From Tomocerus qinae (taxonomy: Eukaryota; Arthropoda; Collembola; Entomobryomorpha; Tomoceridae): DNA of 64,000 nucleotides. Made by a program: the position numbers and the translations under genes. The notes beneath the pieces are model-generated. The model saw nothing but the letters and a program-made list of their open reading frames with translations, searched no databases and had not been told where the DNA came from. Below, in pieces: positions 12,210-23,687 of the stretch. Every line of letters begins with the position of its first letter. Positions within the stretch are counted from its first letter, which is position 1. The stretch covers positions 33,294,001-33,358,000 of the forward strand of contig CM034546.1 of the NCBI GenBank assembly GCA_020055645.1, in the 5' to 3' direction.

Positions 12210-15200
12210 TTAACTTTTGGCGACATTTTCGCCTTCCTCCTCTGCGTCATCATCGTCATCATCTTCAGTCGTACTGACGACGGTGGAGACGAGAGGAAGG
12301 ATTGTCGTCGGTGGGAGATCTGTTCCTGATTCGTCAATAAAAATTTGAACGTTTCCCGTGGCACCGATGGCACTCGGAAGTCCATTGGTGAATACTGTGT
12401 GCACCTGCGCATTCTCTGGTATTTTAAGTCCCTGGCTGTTAGAAATTCTCGGAGGATTGGAAAATTCGTTTAAGTTTGGAGGAGACGGAGGTGGGGCAAG
12501 TGCTGCTGGGGACTCAAAAATTGCTATATTTTGACTGTCAGATGTAGCGGGTTTGTTCGAATTGATTTTATAAGCAAATCCTGGCGGTTTTTTCGAAACT
12601 CCAGATAGAGGCTGGTCGATCTCTCCTTCGTCATCTTCATTCCCTGGGCCTCCTTTGGAATTAATCCTAGGAAGAACCGTACATTTTCATATAATTTTTG
12701 TATAATATATCTAATTTTCCTTAAAATGAAATATTATTGGGTAAAAGACAGGCAGCTCTAGATATATTATTATTCCAGAAATAAATACGTGGAAGGTTTA
12801 AAATATTAGGGTGTTTGCGCGCACAAATATTTATAAAATTTGTAAAAAGTAAAAGTTGTACAGAATTGGTTGCCAATTATATACTTTTTATAAAATCAAT
12901 TAAATTTTGTGTAAATGGTGAAATATTCATATTGTTCGGACAGAGGACTTCAAAGAATAGGAAACGATAGATAGGGTAAATTAAAATTTATTGACATGAT
13001 TCCGAAACCTTAATAGATAGCATTTGCCGTTCTAGGGTTAACTAACCTTTGCGTTTCACCATATACCCTATCGGCGGGCACCCGAAGATAATAGATACCT
13101 GGACTTTTCGTCACTTCCTCTCCAATCTCATCATCACCATCTCGGGCACTAGAACCTTTGGAATTTTCTTTTCGAAAGCCAGCTGATGATTTAGATGCAG
13201 AATTTGAATTTAGGGAAAAGTCCTTGGGGTCATTAGGGGCACTACGACTAACTTCAACGGACGCTGGGTTATTATTTGCACCCCTTTGAAATTGTCCATT
13301 TATCGTGTTAACCCTGTTGGCATTCGGAGTGTTGAACCCGTTGCCATTGTTTTGATTGGTGAGCCTGTTGACATTGTTTTGATTGTTGAGCCGGTTGACG
13401 TTGTACTTACTGTTGAACCCGTTGGCATTGTTCTGAGTGTTGACCCGGTTGACATTGTTCTGATTGTTGACTCGGTTGGCATTGTTCTGATTGTTGAACC
13501 CGTTGACATTGTTCGGATTGTTGACCCGGTTGGCATTGTTCTGATTGTTGAACCCGTTGACATTGTTCGGATTGTTGACCCGGTTGTCATTGTTCTGATT
13601 GTTGAACCCGTTGGCATTATTCTGAGTGTTGACCCGGTTGGCATTGTTCTGATTGTTGAACCCGTTCCCATTGTTTTGAGTGTTGAGCCGGTTGACATTG
13701 TTCTGAGTGTTGACTCGGTTGACATTGTTCTGAGTGTTGACTCGGTTGACATTGTTCTGAGTGTTGACCCGGTTAATATTAGGTGATTGAGCATTAGTAT
13801 TCCCAGGTCTGTTAAAAGTGGAAACTGCTGATGATACTCCTCCTCCGTTATTGTTGGAATTATCTGACAATAAATTGTTAATTACAGTTATTATTTATTA
13901 AATATTGTTATTCATTAGTTACCGTAGTTCATTTCATTTATCCTTGCCCACATTCATCTTCATTCCCCACCCACCAAGTACTTTTAATAATCCCTATTAC
14001 AACTGTTCATAAAGTATATTATCTGCTATATAGAGAAAATTTTGTTTCAAAACGCAAGAGTTTAGCTAAAATGAAATTTTTCCTGTTTTTCCTGATATCG
14101 CATTCTTAAGTTTATTCCAAATTCTGTACATTTAAATAAAACTAAATTTTACCAATTATACCATTTGGACCATAATTTCTAGGGGTCAGTATTTATAAGC
14201 TTTAAGTAAAAACCACTTACCACTGGTAAGTAAGTGATATTTTGTACACTGATTGTAATATCATAATATTAATTTAAATAATAAAATATATTTCTTAATT
14301 AAATTATATTACCATTTATGACAACAATATAACTATCCTGGGGTGTTTGGCCTGGCGTTTGTTTTGACGTCGTTGATGGCTGGAGAAGAGGATTTGGGGT
14401 AGAACTTGCTCCCAAAATATACTGTCCGAATTGCTCTAGAGGTTGTTGCAGCAGACCAGTGAATAGTCGTGAAGAGCTTTCACCTAGGTCAGGGATAAAA
14501 TCCACATTGGGAGGAAAGGCCAACTCGGCTAGTCCTTCAACAATGCCCTCAATCCCTCCGAGGTCCCCAACGTCTTGCTTTGCACCTTTTATCACTCCTT
14601 GCTGCACAAATTTATTACTGACTTTATACATTGAATTCAATTAAATTTTAACTTGTAAAAACATACCGTTTTTCCAGAAGGTATTACAATGTCAGAAGTA
14701 TTTGCACTGCCCGGAGAGGTCGAATTTTGCAATTCGGAGCTGTTTCGGTTAAAAACTGGAAGTGCATTAGTCAGCGGCTGAAAAATTATATTAATCATTT
14801 TTAGTTTTCCTAATACTCTCTATTCCATTCCAATCCCATTCTGTTAGACGTTGGGGAAATATTGGAAATTTTGGGAAAGGGGAAATATTTGAAATAACCC
14901 AAAAACTTTGAAAATTGTGGGATATTTTTTTCCACAACCATTTTGATACCCACATTCCCAATGGGAATTGGGAAAATAGTCGAGGTTATTAGAAACCTCG
15001 ATAGTCAACCAGGAGACGAATGAAATTTAATTTCAACTGATTAATCATTTTGTATTTTAAATATATTTTCTCCAATTTTCTAAATAGTCATGTTTTCATG
15101 AATTAAATTTGCAATGGGAATACATCTAGTAGTATCACCTATAAGGTGGGGAAGTAAATCTAATTTTATGGAAACTGATTTTAATTGTCTTAACATGGGG

Positions 15201-15324
15201 ACCTTTCTTTAAATAATCTTAATAATCCTTATTTTCGGGGTAAAAATAGTGAGTAAATTGAGTTAAATTTAAAATTCCATTAAAACGAAGTTACCAAAAT
15301 AAGCAGCAGAAAATAAGTAAACAT
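12210..15324 (-). CDS. secreted Asn-rich repeat protein (5 exons)
   Basis: The exons join in frame. Exon 1 is 15295-15324 (MFTYFLLLIL|GTAACT). Exon 2 is 14667-14777, which completes the signal peptide as PLTNA and adds a Ser/Thr/Asn stretch. Exon 3 is 14313-14601 (GVIKGAKQDVGDLGG ... FTGLLQQPLEQFGQYILG ... YIVVING). Exon 4 is 13047-13863 and holds about 18 copies of a 9-residue unit alternating NRVNTQNNV and NGFNNQNNA types, then a Ser/Lys/Asp region and YYLRVPADRVYGETQR. Exon 5 is 12210-12666, Pro-rich (LAPPPSPPNLNEF) with an acidic tail DDDDDDAEEEGENVAKS. All splice sites are GT-AG and phases match (0, 0, 1, 2). The total is about 567 residues. The function is unknown. The signal peptide and disordered Asn/Gln-rich repeats suggest an extracellular matrix, silk-like or cuticle-associated role (inference). 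Confidence 0.75.
13305..13785 (-). repeat. 27-bp coding minisatellite in exon 4
   Basis: About 18 tandem 27-bp units encode the 9-residue Asn-rich repeat. The unit is a multiple of three and has no stop in two other frames, which produces long shadow ORFs on both strands (for example 13286-13786 plus). Confidence 0.85.
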
Positions 15325-17483
15325 GTTGTTATAGTTGGAGTCAGGCCAAGCCGCAGGTCTCAAAAATGCAGCAAAAATAAAAAGCTTTTCCTAGATTTGT
15401 CACAATTGAGGAACGGGATGAATTATTCATTTAAATACACGTGTGGAATAATGCACCACAATTAATTACTTCTGTTTCTATTAGTGGACGGGGTGAATAA
15501 ACTAATTAACTCATCCTCCCTTTATATATCGTATGGGGCAGTCCAGACAACTTATACGGCTTATGTTGCCTGTTATTTCTATATTCTCCGTTTCTATATC
15601 AACAATAAAAGACATCGTTTCACGAATAAATACCTCATTCATATGTTAAATCCTAATGAGGGGACTGAAATGCAACATACGGCATTGTTGGCCCGAAATT
15701 ACTTTCGTTTGCAGCTAGAGTTTCTAAGAAAGTGTGAAAAGCTGGGAAAATATGTGAAAAAGCAATAACGTATTCTTCTGTGCTAGAATACAATCCAAGT
15801 CTGATTTTTTTGCGGACCCCCGCCCCGTTGGCCGCGACACTTATTTATTATTATATCTGCTGTGCATGCATTTTATATTACCAACATAGTAACATTATCT
15901 TACTATTTGATAGCTTATATTCATATAAGCTTAATTTATTACCTATTGAATACAGTCCATGACCATGCACAAAAGCAAATAATACTGTTATATGTATATA
16001 ATGTTTGGTAGTTAATTAATTAACTTTGTTATCTGCTACATTTTAGTGTGCATTGTTGACCATATTTTTTAGTATGATAATAGCTACTACAAAACACAAT
16101 AATAGTATTGCCGTATCATAAGCAACACATTGACAGACGGTTATATAAAAAACTATGAACGGTAAAAATAGGTAAATACGGTAAATATATTAATAATTCT
16201 TAATTTCAATAGCATAAGGTGGTAATGTATTGTGAGAGTAAAAACCAACGTTTGTACAAGAAATTAAAGTTAAACCCGTCGTGGGAGCCAGAATTTAAGC
16301 GAATAATGAAAGACTTTTAGAAATTTTCAAATTTTTTATTGTCTTTGCAACTGCATAATGTCCCTTTTGTATTTATATTTGGTAACTGCTAACTCAAATC
16401 CAAATTAAGTTTATCTCATTGCAAAAATACAGATTCAAAACAAAACAAAAATGAAATTCGCGTTTCACATAACCTGACAAAAAATTCCATGGGTCTAATT
16501 TCAATTCATTAATAGTTCCGTCTGTAAGAGTGTAAGACCCCCAAGCTGCACTCGCCTATAGGTTGGAATCGTTTTATTAGGCTGTTTTGTTCTAGGTTTT
16601 TTGAATACGGAAAACCGTTTTCGACTGCTAAGAAAATGATGAGAACATTGTATCAATTTGACTGCCCTTAACCCCCATCTGCAAGTTTTTTGTTTGTCTG
16701 CCATTGACCAAATTTCTGGCTACGTGCCTGGTGAATGCAATCATGATTTGAGTGTGCTGACGAGTCTTTACTACTACTATTATTAGAATGAGGACATGAC
16801 AGCTAAAATGCCTTATTCTAATACCTAGATATAGTAAACATGAAAGTATATAGACATTAGCATTATGTCCAAAATTTGGTTACCTAAATATTGGAATATA
16901 TAATAACTCATTATATTCAATGGCAGTAAAATAGGATTTTTTGGTGAACTTGTCTCAAGAAACGGTACTCTCAAAATCAACTTGTTGGTGTAAGTGCGGT
17001 AACCAAAAAACAACCGCACAATGCCGTTTTTAGTTCAAGAAAATATTCATAGTTTCGGATATTCCCATTTCCCAGCAAATTTTGCTTGGACACTGGGAAT
17101 TCCCACCAATTTGGGAAATGGGAAATAGTGGGAAATAGTGGGAAATGGGTGTCGCCATCTTGCGGAATTAGGGTCTATTTCCCACTTGATTTTTCTATTT
17201 CCCATTTTCCCACCCACTTGGCCTTTTTGTTTCCCACTTTTCCCACTGGGAAATGGGAAATGTCCAACTTCTTTCATTTCCCACTCGAAACCATGAAAAT
17301 ATTAAAATACTTTTCTGTGCTAGGATAGAATCAAAAGTTTCGACAAGTTGTTTAAAATATGCCATGTATTCAGAAATTTGGTCAAGGAGGGTAGCAACCA
17401 AAAATAATGAAAAAAAATGTTGCAATTTTTGGCCTTTTTGGGAAAATACTTCTATTTTTCTTCGATTTAAGATATATGTGCTT
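15325..17483. other. intergenic with low-complexity GGGAAAT repeats
   Basis: Region upstream of the Asn-rich gene. An ORF at 15484-15768 (94 residues, ending RNYFRLQLEFLRKCEKLGKYVKKQ) has a coding-like end but no recognisable family. Between about 17047 and 17290 there are many short GGGAAATGG / CCATTTCCC motifs on both strands forming imperfect inverted repeats. A related stretch is at about 14850-14990, inside the intron of the Asn-rich gene. I see no RNA gene. Confidence 0.4.
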
Positions 17484-17957
17484 AGGCTGACCATCCGTCC
17501 CGTTTTTAACGGGATCGTCCCGTTTTTAGTGACCTGTCCCGGCGTCCCGAAAGTGTCCCGTTTTCAGAAAAAATTGAGTAATATCTAATTTAATGACTAC
17601 TACGAACGAAAAAGGAAAATTTTGACTGAAAATAACAAAATTTTTCGCGCTTCGCGCGATTAATGGTAAAACTTAATGGCAATCTACAATATATTGGCTT
17701 TTCTCAACAAAAGGACCTAACATTTTCATGGTTCGCACAATTGTTTGGAAACTTTAAGCCGTTTTAGGGAAAATAAACGCTCATCGTACGATTATGAGGA
17801 AATTTTAGACCATTTTTTGCAAACAAAACTTAAAATTAAACAGCTTCGCGCGATTATAAGGTTTTTTGTCTATTTTCAGCAATAAGAGGTTAAAATTAAT
17901 GCGCTTCGCGCGATTATAATTGTCTTTTATGGTTATTTTAGGGCAAAAATAGCTTAA

Positions 17958-19976
17958 CACTTCCACATCCAGGCCTAAAAACTTCCGCGGACTACCAAGT
18001 GTGGTACAATTGTACCACGCAGCAGTATCCAAGTGTGGTACAATTGTACCGCACAGGGTTTCGTGTTTTTGTACTGGTCGCTAAACCAATGCTTAAGGTC
18101 CTACTCTTGCTATCATGGCAATATCCAAGTGTGGTACAATTGTACCACATAGCAAAACCCAATGTGGTACAATTGTACCACACTGGGATACATACAAACG
18201 TTCAGCGTGTAGTCGACGATAACAATTAATTTAGGTTTCCTTCGGTTAATTGTCGACAATGACAAATTACATTCTAACGGGTTATCATCGATGATTACAA
18301 TTTAATATGCAGTCTGCCGGCTTATAGTCGATGCTTACAGATTATTTTCCATTCTTTCGTCTAATAGTTTATTATTATATTTTAATATACATTATGTCGG
18401 CTTATAGTCGATAATTATAATGTAATATATATTCTGTTGGCTTATAGTCGATGCTTACAGAATTATTTAAATTCCGTCTGTTTATATTCAGTGATTACAA
18501 TTTTATACGCATTCCGTCAGCTTATAGTCGATGATTACATATATATATATGTTCTGTCGGATTATTGTCGATGATTAAATATTAATATAAATTCTGTCGG
18601 ATTATTGTCGATGATTACATATTAATATACATTCTGTCGGATTATAGTCGATGCTTACAGATTAATTTGCATTCTTTGGGTTTATGGCCGATGCTTACAT
18701 ATTAATTTACATTCCATCGGCATATAGTCAGTGTTAACAGTTTAATATGCATTCCGTCGGCTTATAGTCGATGCTTACAGATTAGTTTGCATTCTTTCGG
18801 CTAATAGTCGATGCTTACAGATTAATTTACATTCCATCGTCATATAGTCGGTGTTAACAGTTTAATATGCATTCCGTCGGCTTATAGTCGATGCTTACAG
18901 TTTAGTTTGCATTCTTTCGGCTAATAGTCGATGCTTACAGATTAATTTACATTCCATCGGTTTTTAGTCGGTGGTAACAGTTTAATATGTATTCCATCGG
19001 CTAATGGTCGATGCTTACAGATTAATTTACATTCCATCGGTTGTTAGTCGGTGATAACAGTTTAATATGCATTCCGTCGGCTTATAGTCGATGCTTGCAG
19101 ATTAGTTTGTATTCTTTGGGCTAATAGTGGATGCTTACAGATTAATTTATGTTCCTTCGGCTTAGTCGTTGATTACAATTTAATATACATTCTGTCGGCT
19201 TATAGTCGATGATTACTAAAATTTATACATTCCTTTGGCTTATAGTCAATGCCTACAGATTAATTTGAATTCTTTCGGTTAATAGTCGGTCATTACAATT
19301 TAATACACATTCTGTCGGCTTATAGTTGATGATTACAATATAATATACTATCTGTCGTCATATTGTCGATGTTTACAGATTAATTTGCATTCCTTCCGCT
19401 AATAGTCGATGCTTAGAGAATAATTTACATTCCGTTGGCTCATAGTCGATGCTTACAGATTAATTTGCATTTTGTCGGCTAATAGTCGATGCTTAAAGAT
19501 TATTTTACATTACGTCGGCTTATTGTCGGTCATTGCAATTTAATATGTATTTCGTCGACTAATAGTCGATGGTATAAATTAATTTGAATGCTGTCGTCTT
19601 ATAGTCGACTATAGAAAATTAATTTTCTTACTAACATTGCATTAATTGTATTTATTTATTAATTATTTACCATTTATTCTAGTCTACATGGCAGTATCCA
19701 AGTGTGGTACAATTGTACCACCCCAGATAAGAAACCTTCTTTGTGGTACATTTGTACCACATTGGATATTGCCATGTTAGCGATGACTTCGCCTTAGTTT
19801 TTCGGTCATAAAAAATTGAAAAAATCTTCAAATTTACCTCAAAATATTTTTAAAAATTGTAAAACAATATTCCTGACAGGTACCTGGAAGCTGGATGTAA
19901 TTCAGTTGAAAACAACGGAGATAAGGGCAAATAAAGGCGTTGTGGTACAATTGTACCACACTTGGATGTGGAAGTG
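17958..19976. mobile_element. TTAA-flanked element carrying a 60-bp satellite
   Basis: Termini are CACTTCCACATCCA and the inverse TGGATGTGGAAGTG, immediately flanked by TTAA (17954-17957 and 19977-19980). TTAA duplication with short inverted repeats is characteristic of piggyBac-like and Kolobok-like elements. Seven copies of a perfect or near-perfect palindrome, GTGGTACAATTGTACCAC, sit near the ends (18001, 18034, 18131, 18164 on the left; 19703, 19743, 19942 on the right). The middle is a 60-bp satellite. There is no transposase ORF, so it is non-autonomous. Confidence 0.8.
18240..19630. repeat. 60-bp satellite array (about 23 units)
   Basis: The unit contains GGCTTATAGTCGATGCTTACAG followed by TTAATTTGCATTC. 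Adjacent units often alternate, giving a 120-bp higher-order period from about 18700 to 19100. Divergence between units is moderate. There is no coding potential. Confidence 0.85.
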
Positions 19977-20501
19977 TTAAAATTATCGCGCTTCGCGCGA
20001 TTAAATGCCATTTTTTAAAATGTTGGGCAAAAGTATCTTAAAATTAACGCGCTTCGGGAAAATATTCCTAAAATACATGGTTCAATGGCATTGCCCCCGT
20101 CAAAATCGACTTCTAAATACAATACTGTATGGTGTCCCGTTTTCCTTGCGTCAAACAAATTATGGTCAGCCTAGTGCTTGTCAAATAGATTAATCAAGGA
20201 TTATATTGAAAGTGGGTGTAAAACAAAGGAATTTGGCAGTTCGTACAAAGGCTTTGGCAGTTAGGCCATAAAGGAATTTAGCATTAAATCAAAGAATTAG
20301 TATTATAAGAAAGGAAAGTGGCTGTTTTCGCGTAAAAGAATGGGCAGTTTTTTTATAAAAGATTTTAGCAGTAGTCAATAAAGGAAAGTGTACATTAAAA
20401 TAAAGAAGTCGACTGGCTCCAGTGGTATTTTTGACATATTATTTTCCACATGAAAGATATGCATATTATCAAAGTTGCTGTAATTATAGTGATTTGAGTA
20501 T

Positions 20502-20769
20502 CAGGTTGCCTCTTCAGGATGTTTGAAAAATGAAAATTCACTTTTTTCATTTGTGGATCTAAATTGGACGATTTAGATCCACAGCCAAATCTACTCTGCG
20601 CTCACAGTTTTGACTTATGAATGACTATGACCCAAAGGTTGGTTGCCATTGGGTACATACAGCTTTAGCTTTGAGTACAGATTTGGCTGTGGATCTAAAT
20701 CGTCCAATTTAGATCCACAAATGAAAAAAGTGAATTTTAATTTTTCAAACATCCTGACGAGGTAACCTA
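20502..20769. mobile_element. MITE with ~95-bp inverted repeats
   Basis: The arms (from about 20502 and ending about 20769) are nearly identical inverses. They include CAGGATGTTTGAAAAATG and GTGGATCTAAATTGGACG, and are separated by about 70 bp. The transcript would form a long hairpin. No target duplication was identified with confidence. Confidence 0.6.
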
Positions 20770-21010
20770 ATCTAATACATGAATACACTGCCTACTAGCT
20801 AATACTACAGGGATTTTGGCATGTTATATATATTCTTGGAATAGCTTTTTATTTCCATTGTCAATATTAATTACTATTATCAGGGTTGGCATTTTTATCA
20901 CTTCTCAATTATTATTAACCACTGTGAATGTTCAAATAACCCAAAGTTCATATTATTTATTAAGTTTAACCTAATTCTACAATTCTCTTATCAAACAAGT
21001 TTACCCTGTA

Positions 21011-21285
21011 CCCAGTACCGTATTTAGAAGTCGATTTCGGAAGGGGCAATGACGTCATGCACCTATATGAAATAGGCATATTCACGCGAAGCGCGAAAAA
21101 TTTTGGCTTATTTTGCCTAAAATGGGTGAGAAATAGCCTAAAAATCACATAAATTCGCGTTTTGGTATTTTGAGAAATTTTTCTCGTTTCTTGAATTACA
21201 GGACCCCCCTGTAATTCAAGAAACGAGAAAATTTTGCCCTCGATGCCCCCCCTCCCCCCACAATACTGCTTTGACTGTACCCTTT
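21011..21285. mobile_element. hAT-like MITE, CAGTACCGTATTTAG family
   Basis: Begins CAGTACCGTATTTAGAAG, has the GCGAAGCGCG motif and a Gly-run/C-run end. It is the inverse-orientation relative of the better-defined copy at 58959-59189. The right boundary is approximate. Confidence 0.5.
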
Positions 21286-22500
21286 ACTCAGGCGAGATTT
21301 CTGTTACTGATTGCTGTTAAGTTTAAGTGCTAAGTTTCATTGAAATACATTCAAGAATTCATTCTGGTCTAGATGGGGTCTATATTTCTCATATCTTGTT
21401 ATTGTGAGCCTACATACGATTACCCTATTTTGCTGAGATTCCCCTATTTTAATGAAACTGAAAAACTGATAATTCCTTTTCGGCCTACTGCTACGAGCCT
21501 TTTTGCCTACTGCTGAATCCTTTGTTGCTCAACTGCCGTTTCCTTTATTCAAATGCCACAATTAGTCAAACTGCCATTTTCCTTTATTTTACCCCCACTT
21601 TAATTCATATCCATTAATCAATATGGTTGAATGAATTTTAGACACAAATCAATGAATTACAAAATAAATCTACAAGAAATTTTGGTTACAAAGACATAAA
21701 GAGAAGCCTAAACATATTGATTTCCTTTTTGGCTTTGAATAAATGCTTTGTCTGGATTAATTTGTTTGATGCCATGATTTAATAAGTCTTGAAACTTCCA
21801 AATCTCTAAAAAATAAATAAATGTTACAACATAATTGACAATTGACAATATAGTACTGTACTTTGCCTTAGCAAATACATTTAAAGCAATTTAAATGGAT
21901 TTAAATTTAAATAAAATATAATCTGTATAATGAATGACGGAAGATGCTATTAAATGGGTGAGAAGCAACCAGGCCTGCAATTTTTTGATTCTCTTGCATT
22001 TTTTACCAAAGCCAACTAATAATACGACAACGGCAAAAACTCGATGATAGGCTCTTAGTAGTGTAGTGTAGCTTAGCTTAGGTCAACGTACTTTTTTACG
22101 GCTTTGCATTTCACATATATTATATTGTATAGGTCCATATCATTAATATGAGAGTAAAACTGAATTACAATATATATAACAGACTGGAGTTTTGCTTACC
22201 TGTGTTTATTATATTATATTCCTATATCAGTTACATATACAGTCCAACATAAATATAAATTCTTTTTATCTACTGATAACTGACGTGTCGGGGTCGGGTT
22301 AATCGTACGTCTGCTTATGTAATGTTCAAATAAATGACGATTGTCTCTCTCAGCCAATCATCACTCTTCAACCTCACCCAACTACTCAAAGTCCAAGCCA
22401 AATAATCAGACTCAGCACCAATTTCCAATCCGCCATTAAAGTTCCGCATGGTCGAATAACCAGTTTTTGTTTTTGTGGTGCTTTTTGTCGATTTTATACA

Positions 22501-22620
22501 ATGGCAGAAGAAATTAAACGAAATCTTGTTTTCTTAATGGAAAATTTAACAAATTTAACTTTAGTGTTGGGTTATTTGGAGCAGTTTGACATCATCTCAA
22601 CAGCTGAAAGCGACGATATT
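22501..22620 (+). CDS. CARD exon 1 of the NLR-type gene
   Basis: Forty codons from ATG to AGCGACGATATT, followed immediately by the consensus donor GTAAGT. The residues form helices 1-3 of a CARD (MAEEIKRNLVFLMENL, LVLGYLEQFDIIST). On its own it would be an orphan. The fit in sequence and phase with the exon at 27603 is the reason to join them over 5 kb. Confidence 0.8.
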
Positions 22621-23258
22621 GTAAGTTTATTCATTTATTTATTAATCGTAAGTAAATAGTTGAGTTTAGAAAATTCATTCTGCAATAAATGGGATACAAA
22701 AGACTGCAGAACAGACCTGGAAACAAAGTCGCAACTTTACACTGTTTTGCCAAAAGTGACAAATGTGCATAAGTATAGTTGTAACAATCTGGACAATGTA
22801 GAAACAATAAAGGCGTAATAAAAATTGGGATAGACCTTCACGTCTGTTTGAAGTTCTTCTGTATTCAAACAGAATAAACTCTGAGTAGATCAATCGGTGT
22901 TAGAAACTTTCGTGTTTGTTAGAACACGGAAAAGTGGGAAAAATAGAAACGAAATACAGCAAAATGATGTTGGCCGTGTAACTTACATACACATGTATAG
23001 GTATATAAAGAAGTGAGGAACAAAGGAGATGAAAGATCTGGAACATTTTTTGACAAGGGCATTTGCCCGGACCCGAAAAATATTTTTATTAACGAGATTT
23101 TACTATTAAGTCCTCAAATTATAATGTAATCTAAACTTTTGATTATAATCTGGAAGCCAGGTAAAGAGTTGCCATTAAATTTGTCAAAAATAGTTGAGGT
23201 TTATGGATTAACCTTTTGTTTTAATCAGCGCCCTCATTAAGTATAAGTGTACACAATC

Positions 23259-23687
23259 ACCCAGCCACGTTGGCTTGGTGGAGTACTCAGTCGTCTGACT
23301 AATCATAATCAATGTGTGCTTCCACTGCCAGTTCGTTACTTTGGCTGGGTGAAATGGCCGAGGGCTGTTTAAAGGCGAGTGTTTGAGTTGTTAATGTGGA
23401 ATTAAGACAAGGGTTAAGCACGAAACCGCAATTACAAGGGCCGTCCTATTGATACCTCGTATATTGAGAGTGTACGTAGAGTAGCTTTGGATAACCTGTC
23501 TTTGTTGTGCTAGTAGACTTCCGATAACAGTCCCACGACAGTGACTCGTAAATGACAGCCTTAGGCTTCTCGGGTATTAATTAACAACAATACCAGTGTT
23601 GAGGGAGTTGGCAATGGGCCCGTATTTGAGGCCTGCGCCCAGTACTATCACTATGTAGTGAGGCAGTACACCCCATATAACATACAT
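23259..23687 (+). mobile_element. SINE-like retroposon
   Basis: A 13-bp direct repeat AGTGTACACAATC flanks a 429-bp insert (23246-23258 and 23688-23700), as expected from retroposition. Near the head, TGGCTTGGTGG resembles an RNA polymerase III A box, and CAGTTCGTTACT about 60 bp further resembles a weak B box, suggesting a tRNA-derived head. The tail lacks a long poly(A). Confidence 0.6.

Larger units (their letters stand above)
17484..20173. mobile_element. outer repeat element (AGGCTGACCAT ends) hosting nested insertions
   Basis: The left end AGGCTGACCATCCGTCCCG and right end ATGGTCAGCCTA are inverted, and both are next to CCCGTTTT motifs. A direct repeat GTGCTT flanks the whole unit (17478-17483 and 20174-20179). 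The CGTCCCG / CCCGTTTT motif resembles short dispersed repeats seen in many animal genomes. Inside it lies an array with the motif GCGCTTCGCGCGATT ending near 20127 in CTTCTAAATAC..TACTG, the same end as the elements at 21.0 and 59.2 kb. The TTAA element at 17958 is inserted into that array. Confidence 0.55.
20180..22500. other. intergenic repeat-rich region upstream of the NLR gene
   Basis: Inverted ends near 20190-20410 and 21470-21625 share subrepeats of the form AAAGGAATTTGGCAGTT, suggesting a ~1.4-kb TIR element. Inside it are a long inverted repeat (20502-20769) and a copy of the CAGTACCGTATTTAG element starting near 21011. The last ~300 bases before 22501 should contain the promoter and 5' UTR of the CARD gene, but I can name no specific element. 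Confidence 0.45.

Noticed and set aside
13286-13794. Long plus-strand and second minus-frame ORFs over the Asn-rich exon
   Set aside because: Shadows of the 27-bp repeat. Only the frame linked by matching splice phases to the signal peptide is supported.
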